Source: Takakia lepidozioides (lineage: Eukaryota; Streptophyta; Takakiopsida; Takakiales; Takakiaceae). Taken from it: a DNA stretch of 64,000 nt. Where the stretch lies: the NCBI GenBank assembly GCA_030704615.1, contig CM060734.1:49244042-49308041 (forward strand). Reading direction: 5' to 3'. Below, in pieces: positions 22,102 through 32,970 of the stretch. Every line of letters starts with the position of its first letter. Within the stretch, counting starts at the first letter, position 1. A program made the translations under genes and the position numbers. A model generated the notes under the pieces. That model saw nothing but the letters and a program-made list of their open reading frames with translations, had not been told where the DNA came from and did no database searches.

Positions 22102-23649
22102 TGCATGCGACAGTGCTCCTGGGTTTCTACTGTTTGGTCAGGACAGCATCCACACAGGGTAGCAGCGTTGAAGTAATGTTGTGCGTCCTATTTTGTTTGG
22201 AATGGTGATGCATGGTATGGTTGGCTAGTGTGTAGAATGTATGCTAGCTTACAAAAGTGGGAGAGGTAAATTGGATTAATTGTGTATTTGCGTAGTGCCG
22301 AAATCGGGTGACTCCCATCCAAGGGGCAAGGAAACTTGCGCCTTCCTTGGGAGTTCACGTGCTAGTGCGCACTTGGCGCGTGCGCGTACTATAACTGCGC
22401 TACCGAGGGGGTTGCGTTGTAGTGCAGGCTAACGCGGAAGCTACGTGCTTCCGTTCACGTACTATAATCGTGTAGCCTCGGGACGAAGTCGTAGTGCGGC
22501 TTCGGCGTGTTCCCGTACCTCGGGCCAGCATTCCAAGGCGGACCCAATTGTAGTGATTGGGGCGCATGGTTAGTTCAAGGTTATCTTCCTAGTCAAAAAA
22601 GGGTTCAAGGTGAACCCTTGCTCAATGTGATGTCAAAAAGCGGCATCATGAGCAGTCGCAAGCAATGTTGTTGCAATAAGGCGATTCGATCCTCGTGGAG
22701 GATCGTTCCTTGGCCTTGGAGTAGGCCAAGAAGAGTGCACTAGGAAGAGCTTGAGAGGCTCTACCCTTGGCCGGGACTTGGAGGAAGTCGGCGGAACTAG
22801 CTAGTGGAGAGTAGAGTCAAGTGTGGAGTTTGGTTCTTTGCTATGGGACGCCACAACTTGGATGTTCGTTTCTACAAAATGGACAAGTCGATGAGGACAT
22901 CGACTCCCTGTTGGTAGGGGTGTGTGTCGCGGCCCTTTGCCTTGAGGACAGGGGGTTGGGACATAGAGGGGCTGCCCCTGTGGTGGGGGAGGTGGCAGCA
23001 ATAGGTACGGGGGGCTGAAGCACCCTTGAGTGCCCAAGGCACTCAAGGAGGCGGAGGCGCTCACTGGGTGGAGCCCCACACACCGGGTTGCGGTGGGGGT
23101 GGCTCCACAAGGGGTGGAGGTAGCTTAGTGGGACTTAGTGGGGGTGGCATAGGACTCACCATGGGGCGGAGACCTTGTGGTGGGAGTCGTGGGGAGTCTT
23201 GGGACTCACCACGGTCCAATGGGGCCATGGTGGGTGGGCCAAGACTCACCGCGACTCATCACCGGGAATCGAGGGTCTTCATGGTGGTTCGCCATAAAAT
23301 GGCATGGTTGTTTGTGAAACCCCCGCGGACAGTCTCAGAAGTATATATAGGGAGTAGTAACCCCGAGAACGGTGCAAGCCCGTTGGTGACCAAAAACTAG
23401 TGAGTAAGCGAGCGAGCTGGAAAGCAACCAAGGAGTGGGGAGCTTTTTCGGACTGCCATCTACCAAAGGGAATTTCCACTAGGCCCAAATTGGTGGAGGG
23501 TCTGTTGGGGGAGTAAAGGGGGACCGTTATGTCTTGGTGAGCAGCCGAAGTTCCGAGTTGGCCTGGCGGCTAGGTTGGGAGTTAGGCACGCGCATCAAAG
23601 CGAGTAACTATGACTTGAAAGGGAGCTTACCGAAGTGAGGTGCGCGACA
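22102..23649 (+). repeat. Putative 3' LTR of chromovirus 2
   Basis: A polypurine run (gtgggggaggaa, 22089-22100) precedes a TG at 22102. A TATA box (gtatatataggg) lies at 23341, and a plausible CA end falls at 23649 (tgcgcgaca). Large G-rich stretches between 22900 and 23280 create long chance open frames on both strands. Without a second LTR the borders are inferred. Confidence 0.5.
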
Positions 23650-23869
23650 GTTAGTGTGAAGTGTCTTAGAAATGTTATAATGTGGAGGTCCTAGGTTCAA
23701 ATATGCATTGCCTAATATATGTAGAACAATGCATGAACTGCCATTGGACAAAACCGGAGTCAATGGTCAACGCCGAGTCAATGGTCAACTAATTTTTGAA
23801 ATTCAAATTCAAATTCAAAATTTCCCACCTAAATTCAAATGTACCCCCCTACTGTGACGTCTGGGGGTC

Positions 23870-24156
23870 GCATTTACGACCCCCCGACATCCCTAATGCG
23901 ACGTCGCAATTTTTTATTTATTTTTTGATGCCCAGACGTCGCTAGTCGCGCCGGCGCTGTCGCCGGGGGGTCCCTGGGGGTTTGCGATTCCTCGACGACG
24001 CTAATTAGCGATGTTCCGGGAGCGACGTCGTTGCGATTTCCCGACGTCGCAAAATGCCCCCGGCGCGCCCCGGGCGCCGTAGAGTATTTCCGTCGCTAAT
24101 CGCGGCGGTTGGAGGTCGCTGGGGCATCGCTAACCCCCCCCCCAAACGTAGTAGTG
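23870..24156 (-). mobile_element. CACTA transposon terminus with subterminal repeats
   Basis: Read on the minus strand, the sequence starts CACTACTACGTTTGGGG at 24156. It then carries many 'agcgac', 'gacgtcgc' and 'ttagcgac' motifs in both orientations, the typical TIR plus subterminal-repeat structure of plant CACTA elements. CpG density is far above that of the surroundings. The element ends exactly where LINE copy 2 begins. The orientation agrees with the tnp2 fragment at 19161-19670, but the opposite terminus was not found. Confidence 0.7.
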
Positions 24157-25084
24157 TCCAACCAGGCTAAGTCTCTAGAATCCATTCAAGTGGGGGTGCT
24201 TAAGGATCAGTGTATATCAGCATGCTCCAAAACAGCCAATGTGGCTGTTCGGGGTGAGTTTGGCATTCCGTCCTTAAGCTCCCGACGAGATGAATTCAAG
24301 TCAGATGGTGAGGTCAGCTGCAACATATGCCCAACACCAGATATCCTAAGTTAATCGACTCTATATCTTGGAAACAGGACCGCCCTGTCAAACAGGCTAA
24401 GTCCTGGCAAAAGAGAGTAGAAGAGATTCTCAAGGACCTGGACCTGGATCCGCAAGTCTTGACCCTGCTGGATAAATCTGACTTAGAGGTTGTAGTGTCC
24501 AAAGCCATGTCTGTTGCCATGAGATTGTCTGATGAAAATGAAGTTAAGCAGAAAACTTCCTTGAACTTGTTTCCAGTCAGTGACATGGGGGAGGACATCT
24601 TGGATGACCTCAAGGGTCTACCCACTCTCGGCACTAGACTGAAATTTAAACTCAGGGCATGAAGCCTACCTTTGAACAACAAACAGAAGCAGAGAGGAAA
24701 GGGAGGGTGCAATTGCCCATTGTGTGGGCAATCTGAAGACAATATTCATTTTCTGATACACTGTCCGGGGTTCTGTCACCAAAGAGATGCTCTCTTCAAA
24801 TCTATCAAGGGAATTGTGCCTGCCCCTGTTTACCAACTTTGAACGTCTCGAGGCTGAGCCAAAAGCCCAGGCCCTCTTGACGCCTAGTTTTTGGGCAAAT
24901 CACACAAAGCAGATTGATGCTTGTGTGAAGGGATTTCTAGAGGATATCTGGAATTAATTCTATATATGAAAGTAAGTCTTACTACCAACGTCAGCCCCTG
25001 ATAGAGGTAGGTTTTGTCCCTTTTGTTCCTGGGCGCGGGGTCAATGGCCACAAGGCTACGGCAAACAACGTCTTATGAGTACAA
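24157..25084 (+). mobile_element. LINE 3' fragment, copy 2 (longest)
   Basis: The fragment starts inside the reverse-transcriptase C-terminal region (QAKSLESIQVGVLK; AVRGEFGIPSLSSRRDEFK). It continues through RYPKLIDSISWKQ, a long helical segment and GLPTLGTRLKFKLRA, then the Cys/His motif CPLCGQSEDNIHFLIHCP, and ends at the shared 3' terminus near 25084. Several frameshifts are present. It gives the best view of the family's C-terminal protein order. Confidence 0.85.
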
Positions 25085-27636
25085 TCTGTGGCCTAAACAC
25101 GAAATCGTGGACATGCAAGGTGGTCAGTTTGCCTTGTCAGGAAGGCTGGCAAACAGTTAGCCTGACTCGGAATTTTTTCCCTTGTGTTTCCCACCCCCCT
25201 AAACTTGCAGTCCATGGCAGTTTAATGATGCATTGATAGTCAGGCTCGCAACAGTGCCCCCGTTTTGCCATTGCATTCGAATTTGGTGGGAAGCAGGTTG
25301 GCGGGAGCGCAAATTATATCTCCACTTCGCTCCACTTGCCTTTTATTCTGTTTGCTCTTGCTCGCTCTTCATCGCTCTTGCTTCTTTGCAGTGTCTACGT
25401 CGTCCCTGTTCACTTCATCGTTTGGCATGTCGCCCTTGCATCACACGGTTAGCATGCGAACGCATCTGCTGTGGTCATCGTTGTGGGCCAACTCGCCCCA
25501 TCATCACACGACTACCATGCGATCCCGCTTCAGGAGAACTGCACACACAGCTCAAATGGCTTCGCAACATGGAGAGCCTTCGGAGGGAGCAGACAATTCA
25601 GTATGCTGCAAAGCAGACAGAAGCACAACGAATTAGCCGTCATGCGGAAGAGGTTTGTTTTAATTGTGCTTCACTGGCTTGGAACCAGCGGCATTCACAG
25701 AAGCGAGGCCGTGCCTCAATTTTTCTGCCTATCTGCTTGCAGCAAAAGGCTGGACGCCTGTGGGCGTCGGTACCCCTACCTATATGGCTACGCGGCGTGG
25801 TACCATATCACTAAGCTTCCCTGTCCAATTGGGTTCTCCTTGTAGAGGAGTTGTGACAGGATGTCAGTCATGAAGTTTGTTGCTGCTCTTGTGTGTGAAG
25901 GCATCCTGTAATCTCCTATCCCAGCACTTGTAACTAGCATAGCAGGAATCGGTAGAAATTAGGATGCACTTGGTCGAAGGAGTAGCATTGGGTGAATCGT
26001 TGACATTAAGAGATGTATTCTGTTTCTCTAGCTACTGATTGTTTCCAACTTTGATGCGTACATGCTTCTTCCGCATGTACGTTGAAGATTGAATCTCTAA
26101 AACCTTACATGTGATGGAGACCACTAAGAGGATCAAATGCATAGGTGAATTTACTGAGAATCATTGCGCACACAATGTCCCATGACTCTGAGTAGGCCAG
26201 TGTATTTGCAGATTGCGGTATAGCGAACGCCGCTCGTTTTTGGGTGCCCTGAATTACCCGCTGGGTCTTTTTGTCTACACACATTTTGCATCACTGTGAA
26301 TGTGAATGAGTAGCCGGTTTTTTGCACCAATGTGCGTATCCACTGAATGCATCGTTTCGTCCTCTCTCAAGCCTTTGTCTTTTAATTGTGTTGCCGATTA
26401 TCGAAAAATATAGTGCACCGCTTCAACCATCATAAAACCTGCATGGTCGCCTCTCATACGCATGTTCGGGACTTGTCTCTGTTCTCCACCAAGCCCACGC
26501 GTTAGTAACATGCATCGTGTACAACCGTTAGATGCACTTGCATCCAATGCACCTAAAATATGTCCAACCCTGCGAGCAATGCTAGATTGACACGTTGTCA
26601 TTTGCAATCACATCCTACATCTGTTTCATCCATTTATGTTTGCATCGTCCACGTAGACACTCCTTGGGCAACCGGCAATCGCCACGTGCAGTTGTGAATA
26701 CTGGCAGTCATACATTCCCATGCCCACGTCATCCTGTTGCAGTTTTGGCCATGACTCCTAGTCGTATCTACCATCTTCCCCTATCTCGTCAAACATGTTT
26801 GACCGCAGATCCTGACGTGGCAGAGGTACAAGGTGGCATATACGACTTCTGGTGGTCACAAATGGCAACCAGGACTACCCCATTGCATTTTATAGACATA
26901 TATGCTACGACTGGGCAAATGTGGCAGACAATAAAGCCGGGATCTATTGTAGTGTATCACCCCCTTCCTGTGATTGTTGTTGTGCCCACAACAGGTGTGG
27001 AAAGAGCAAGAAAGTTGGAGGCCCGGTTACTTGCAAGCTGCCTGAGAATGAAGTCGGCTTTTAGTCCATTGTTGTAAGTGTCTGTCATATACATCATATG
27101 CAATGAAAGTTCTTTTAGTTTGATCTTGTTCTTATGAGGTTAAGGTCTATGTAGCTCTTCTAAAGTTCATGTTGTATATTCGATCAATCTCATCGACCAT
27201 AGTTGTTTCCCTTGTCCGTTGTGAGAAGTAACTGTTTAGGCTACATAACAATTCATCCATCACTGAAATGAAAAACAAGTCTTTGAAAGCAAGTTGGGCT
27301 TTGCATGTGGCTTCTTACAACGCGGCACGGATGAAAGAAATATGGTTGTAAGCGATGGTACCTCTGTCAGTGTGCTGGCGGCACTGCATGGCTGGCCTGC
27401 GGGCCAGATCAGAGATATGACGTAGCTCTTTCTCGAGGGGTGAAGCTGATTACCATATTCTCTCTGTGTCGTCGTGTAGGAAGCCCTTGCATCGGGTTCA
27501 AATCCCGGCTTGGACATCTTGGTTACGTAATTAACATAAATATAAATAGAACATGTCAAATATACACGTCTGTTGTCTTCCATACTTTGTATGTACAAAT
27601 CATGTGTATTGTGTGTAACATTTGTAGGTGATTGAA
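25085..27636. other. Intergenic, long open frames but no recognised gene
   Basis: A plus-strand frame of 193 codons (25233-25814) overlaps others of similar length in different frames and shows no domain, so I do not call it a gene. Degenerate coding-like sequence lies on the minus strand at 26398-26607 but was not identified. A tRNA-like T-arm sequence occurs near 27490 without the rest of a tRNA. Confidence 0.35.
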
Positions 27637-28053
27637 ATGGCGGAGGGTCAAGAGCCTATGAAACGGGTTGTTCGCAACTTGGCTGACAGCTTGGTGGGTG
27701 ATGGTGCTTTAATTGGAGACAGAGATAAAGCAACAGATCTGCCTAGTCCTTTGAGAGATTTTAGCATGGCATGAGCGGATTTGCATGCATTACGAGAGAC
27801 CTTGAGGCACAAGCGAGAGTCTGGATCCCGCTCTGGCTCACTTGCTTTGTCATTGTCCGATCCAGACAAGGTTGATGGCTTGATTGAAGAGGCTTGGAGA
27901 ATAAATAGGGCATCTCGTGACAGACTAGCTCAGGTGAACAGAGAAGTTGTCAGAGTGATACGTGAGAGAGAGAATGAGCAAGAACGACAAGAGGGTATTA
28001 TGCATTCTACACTTTTGTCTGATCTTTCATCTCCGGCTGCTTGTGCACCTTGA
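27637..28053 (+). pseudogene. Unrecognised decayed reading frame, part 1
   Basis: An ATG at 27637 follows an AG acceptor-like sequence and opens a frame of 139 codons. One in-frame TGA (27772-27774) interrupts it. Both halves are in the same frame and have similar Asp/Arg/Leu-rich composition, ending in a charged helix (RVIRERENEQERQEG). I do not recognise the family. It is the first part of a roughly 2.1-kb coding-like block. Confidence 0.45.
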
Positions 28054-28163
28054 GCTTACATTCAGTCATGCACAGTCCTACTCTTTTGAGTGTTCGTGTG
28101 GCTCACGAGGGCATGTAGGATGTTAGTAGACCACGTCGACATCGGTACATCAGGCCTAGTGTC

Positions 28164-28892
28164 GTGGCAGCTATTGTTGATGCCCATCGCGCAGAGTCAT
28201 ATGGCTGTCGTACGAGAGTGGCCACCACATCTACCCCTCAGCAGAGGTTGATTTTAGGTCTTCCACCTCGTGACACCCCATGTACAGCAGATGTTAGTAG
28301 TTCCATCATGCATAGTGTTTCCAAGTCACAAAGAGTCATTCCTACATCATCCCATTCTACACGGCAGATGCCAGCCAATTCTGCGTTCGGTATTCAGGGA
28401 GATTGCATTAGGCGATTGCTTGTATCTCAGCCAAGACTGTTTATACAGAATCAAGAGGTTGAGAGAGAAAGACTCGATGTGCAAAGAGATAGGCGGGAGA
28501 TACTGAAAGAACGTTCTGAGCTATAGAGTCTGAGACAGGACATCGAGAGACAGAGACATGAGTTTGAGATTCAGATTCGAGAGGTACAGAGAGAGCGGGA
28601 GGTTTTGACAGAGGGACAGAGACGCCTAGATGACGATGGATTGGCGTTCACAGATTTGCATGGAGGACCCTCATCTCCATTTTATGATGATCATTACCCA
28701 GATTCCCCAGTACATGAGGAGCCTTTGATTGATGCGGCCGTACCAGATCCATGTCAGCCATTACAGGGGGACTGTCATGACGATACATTTACAGTTGATA
28801 GTCCTATTCGCTCTTGCATTGGGATCATTCCTAAGCAACGCATTGTTGCGATTTTGGTCATGGATGGTGATATGCGTAGGCGAGTACAGTAA
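28164..28892 (+). pseudogene. Unrecognised decayed reading frame, part 2 (coiled coil)
   Basis: This 242-codon frame is continuous apart from one TAG at 28524-28526, where CAG (Gln) would keep the heptad pattern. Around the stop lies a long charged coiled coil (REILKERSEL then SLRQDIERQRHEFEIQIREV). An acidic, proline-containing tail follows (SPFYDDHYPDSPVHEEP). It is offset in frame from part 1. It could be a host gene remnant or a mobile-element structural protein, and nothing distinguishes these. Confidence 0.5.
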
Positions 28893-28934
28893 GCCCAGGT
28901 TCTTCTTTAGCCAGCGACCACCCCTCATTCGTTA

Positions 28935-29780
28935 TTGCTTTTAGGATTGGATTGTGGGCATGCGAGTCCATATTTTTATGTTGGGAGAGTTTACTATGAG
29001 CAACCTTCACATGCTGTTATCACCACACGGATGGCTTATGCGGATGATTTTGGAGGGTTCATGCTCATTTCCCCTCAGTATGACGAGTTGGAACAGTTGT
29101 TGTTGAGTATCCCTATTGATGCGCCCCCTGCATTGCGGTCTCATCGGCGTCTTACGTAGGACGATGTGGTTCCACCGTTGTTGTGTATTGCGGTAGGGGT
29201 TCGATACTTTGAGGGTCGCCGCTTTCTTAGGGTTGATGCACATGCGATTATAGTAGTCGTGAGTTCACTGCTGCCGCTGGTGCATTGTCATTTTCCATAC
29301 TCATCCCGCAGCCTCACGTGCGTTTCATCCTATTTATGATAGTGGTGGGTCGACAAATTCACGCGCGTTTATTTTCTGAGGGTCATTATCGATCTTTTGG
29401 GTATGCAGATGTGCTTTGTGATAGTGATACATGGGCTAGTGTATTCGGTCCATTGTTGGCTTTGACTCCAGCTGTGCACCACCCCCACTACATTGAGATC
29501 ACCATTCGGGGGTATGATCGGTTGCGTGAGTATATTTTTTATCCTTGGAGTTCATTTCCAGAGCGCATCATCATGGAGCCTACAGAGGAGATCCCTCATC
29601 CTGCTCGAGTGAGAGCAACATCGACTATGACTTTTTGTTAGTATCAGCATAGTGCCCATTGGCCACATTTGCAGGTGTCTTTCACATGTGATAGATTCAC
29701 ATGGGATCATAGATTAGGTCGATATACAGGTCTGTACACAACTATGGAGATTGATGAGCTTGACCAGACTCGTTAGGCCA
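28935..29780 (+). pseudogene. Unrecognised decayed reading frame, part 3
   Basis: Coding-like sequence continues in changing frames: 28935-29156 (HAVITTRMAYADDFGGF), read through a TAG to about 29330, then 29285-29638 (FSEGHYRSFGYADVLCDSDT), read past another TAG to about 29775 (FTCDRFTWDHRLGRYTGLY). Aromatic and hydrophobic patterning suggests a real ancestral globular domain. No family match comes to mind. Confidence 0.4.
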
Positions 29781-29937
29781 TGACTTTCGTATGAGACGAT
29801 TATCATTGATGTATACATTATTTTGCTATTTGTGTTGATGTATTGTTGGAAATGCGACGAGTTTTAGTCATTCATGACATCATGCCAACTATATATATAC
29901 ATATATGTATGAATGTACATGTTAATTGTTTGTGCAA

Positions 29938-30735
29938 AGTGTTACACCCAACTAAAATTGTTAGTTACTCATGTAAAGTTTCAAATCCAATTAAAATCAT
30001 ACGGATGATGTTCTCTAAATTCACTGGTGTAACAATTTTTGTTGTTCATGATATTGTTGTAGGACCTAAGAATGTAGGTGTTAGTTGCTCATGTAAAGTT
30101 TCAAATCGAACTAAAATCATACGATCGGTGTTTTCTAAGTTCACTGGTGTAACGATTTTTGTTGTTCATGATACTTTTGCAGGACATAGAAATGTAGGTG
30201 TTAGTTGCTCGTGTAAAGTTTCAAATCCAACTAAAATCATACGGACGGTGTTTTCTAAGTTCACTGGTGTAACGATTTTTGTTGTTCATGATATTATTGC
30301 AAGACCTATGAATATAGGTGTTAGTTGCTCGTGTAAAGTTTCAAATTGAACTAAAATCATACGAACGGTGTTTTTTAAGTTCACTAGTGTAACGATTTTT
30401 GTTGTTCATGATACTTTTGCAGGACATAGGAATGTAGGTGTTAGTTGCTCATGTAAAGTTTCAAATTCCAACTAAAATCATATGGATGTTGTTTTCTAAG
30501 TTCACTGGTGTAACCATTTTTGTTGTTCATGATATTACCTATGAATGTAGGTGTTAGTTGCTCATGTAAAGTTTTAAATCGAACTAAAATCATATGGATC
30601 GTGTTTTGTAAGTTCACGAGTGCAATGACTTTTATGGTATATGGTACTATAGGACGTATGGATGTAGGTGTTATTTGCTCGTGCAAAGTTTCACACCTGG
30701 ATGAATTTGGGTGCATAGATAGTGCATATGAATGA
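29938..30735 (+). repeat. 120-bp tandem satellite, about 6.5 units
   Basis: Units repeat at exact 120-bp spacing (matching points 30001, 30121, 30241, 30361), then shift by +1 and to a 112-bp unit near 30594. The unit includes 'gtaggtgttagttgctc', 'gtaaagtttcaaat' and 'ttttgttgttcatgata'. Because 120 is a multiple of three, a long frame runs through the early units, but TGA interrupts it in a later unit. I regard it as non-coding. Confidence 0.92.
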
Positions 30736-30841
30736 TACATACACACACATAATTTGACATATCACCACCCACAATATATGAGAGATACATCACTATGTGA
30801 ATATAATGGTGTATATCTGATATGCTCTCACAATGATAATG

Positions 30842-31213
30842 TCAACGTAGTGAACTAATCCACAATGGAATGTGTAAATGAGGGCCGTGGTCTTGCCGGT
30901 GCCCGACCTCCACGGCCTCCACGGCCCCGACCCCCACGACCTGCAACTGTAGTATATATGTGTAATGGGGGCCTGAAGGATCAATATTCTCATCAAGTGG
31001 AAGAGGCAGTGCCCGACCTCCACGATCTCCACGACCTCCACGGCTGGCACGGCCTCCATGACCTACAGCTGTAGTATGTGTAATCGGGGATGAAGGGTCA
31101 ATACTTTCGTCAGGTGGAAGAGGTTGCGCACGCTTTTTTGACGGAGAAAACACATGACGGTTAGCCTCAGCCTCCTGGGCTACACTCGTCAAGGGTCTAT
31201 ATCTCACCAACAT
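30842..31213 (-). other. Gly/Arg-rich open frame with internal repeat
   Basis: A 123-codon minus-strand frame contains two diverged repeats of about 125 bp. Each encodes a 'LPxDExIDPSxP' segment followed by Gly/Arg-rich sequence (GGRASRGGRGDRGGR in the first). RG-rich tails occur in RNA-binding and plant-mobile-domain-type proteins, but no domain supports either. It may be the 3' part of a decayed mobile-element gene. Confidence 0.3.
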
Positions 31214-32970
31214 CCTCCGCTACATATGTAACACATGCCGAAATGAATGTCAAGAAATCCAAATGACATACAAATTTGAAAATCAAACTTACAATTATAT
31301 CCATTACATGTACAGTCGTGGAGTGGTATTTACCTGCGAAGGGGCATGTTCCTGTGCACGTTTAAGATATACCCAGTTGCGCCTTCCAGGCCACATGGGG
31401 AAGAAATGACATCATCTGCATTTGTGGGGGCCCAAACTCCTGTGTTTGGCCAAAAAAAATCCCATCTCAATGGAAATATCACAGATCCCTCCTCTTCCGC
31501 TTCCCCTGAGTTTGGATGTAAACTGGAAGCATATCAGGGCACCAGCAAAGACCAAGTTATTCCACAGATAGATTGGTCGCTCTTGCCTCACTACTCTCCT
31601 CTCTGATTACTCTCACGTTAGGCCTTTCACCCTAGGCATAGTTTGGTTCGAAGAGTCTTTTGACTCTGGGCATTGGGAAATCCCCATGTATTATCTAAGA
31701 CACTCATTTTAGAGGTTATCTTCTTGTCCTTCACTGTCAGTCGCACAGTAAGTGGTGGTTCTTCGGGATATCCGTCACGGTTTCCGTGTGTTAAGCCTTA
31801 TGGCAGCCTCCTCCGGGCATCAAAGGGTTTTTAATTTTTTTCCCTTCAATAATTCTAAGAAAGTTCCTAGCAGGGTCGCCGTCCCATGTTCATCTAAAAA
31901 AAAAGAAAAAAAATGTAATCTGAATCAGACAAATTAGACTTAAACGACCAATTTCAATTGTTGACAGGTGAAGAGATCAATATCTACAACAGTCTCCCCA
32001 AATATATTATTGCAAAACAATTTCTGATGTAACATCAAATTGATTTCTGCCCATCAACATTAACCCGTAAGGGCCCCGCAATATTGGGCAAATTTCACTC
32101 CCAAAAAAGTGACATTTGGCGAAGCTGCACACCTAACTTGTTACATCCAAAAAAAATGAACCTTACCAGATGAATTCATCATAAATGATTGGGGGTAATG
32201 AAGTGGGTATTATTGGTGGTAGGATTTTGCAAGATGCTCCAACTATTGGATGTGATTCCAAGAGCCGCATTAACTCAACAAATTGCCGGGAAACTCACCA
32301 TACGACTAGAGAGATTTTAATGTTTTAGTAGGGGTTTTTCCTTCTATTTGGATCTTGCAAAGTATGAAATCTGAGCTTTGACCATGTTATTTAAGTGACA
32401 GGTTGATTTTTCTTGGTTCTGCCTCCCACATAGATCAAATGTGCCTACCCAACTATTCTGAAAACTTCAAGCCAAACAACATTTGTTTTTGTTAGGGTCC
32501 TTTGTATGTGTTTGAGGGCAGGGGTCAAAATGACTTCCATAGCTTGGAAATTCAAGGTGAGCCCATTCCAAAAGTTGACCCATTGATAATGAGAAGCTTC
32601 TACTCAATGGTGGGTGAAGGTGTGGAACAATAGTGAGCCTGGTCAAAACAAATTCTAAATCCAAGGGTAGAATAATATAAATATAAAGTTAGCACTAGAG
32701 TGGCCCAACTAGAGCCAATTATGTCTGGCCATGTAAATAGTCAACTCTACATGTCCCCTCACTCTTGCATGCTCCAATTTCATGATCCCTGCGTTTTCTA
32801 AGAAAATCTACAGGTCAAATTTACTAGTTTCAATGTCAGAAGGTGGGCCATGTTCTCCTAGATCCACCTATTATAGTTTCTGGATAGCACTGATGATTGT
32901 GTGTCCTCTTGATTGTGTAGAACTCTCGTGTTTTGTGTCTGTCTCATCAGGGGAGATGTGAAAGTCAGTA
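31214..32970. other. Intergenic, nothing recognised
   Basis: No gene was seen. An A-rich tract (31897-31914) could be a retroposon tail, but no body or target duplication could be assigned. Confidence 0.4.

Larger units (their letters stand above)
20160..23649 (+). mobile_element. Chromovirus 2, 3' half with putative 3' LTR
   Basis: Only RNase H, integrase, chromodomain and the downstream LTR are present. Gag, protease, most of the reverse transcriptase and any matching 5' LTR are absent. The coding part is much less damaged than chromovirus 1, with a single frameshift, so this is a younger but 5'-truncated copy. It is nested between two CACTA-type pieces. Confidence 0.85.

Noticed and set aside
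22801-23400. Pro- and Gly-rich open frames on both strands
   Set aside because: They arise from G-rich sequence inside the putative LTR of chromovirus 2 and have no consistent frame or motif.
25233-25814. 193-codon open frame
   Set aside because: Three overlapping frames are similarly long, and the Cys/Arg-rich composition looks like chance; no homologous domain is visible.
27480-27520. tRNA-like T-arm (gggttcaaatcccgg)
   Set aside because: The 5' acceptor strand, D-arm and anticodon arm could not be folded around it at tRNA spacing, so a tRNA gene is not supported.
29843-30349. 168-codon open frame as a protein gene
   Set aside because: It is the 120-bp satellite read in one frame; later units contain a stop and no domain is present.
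31897-31914. Possible poly(A) tail of a retroposed gene
   Set aside because: No intronless gene copy or target duplication could be found upstream.
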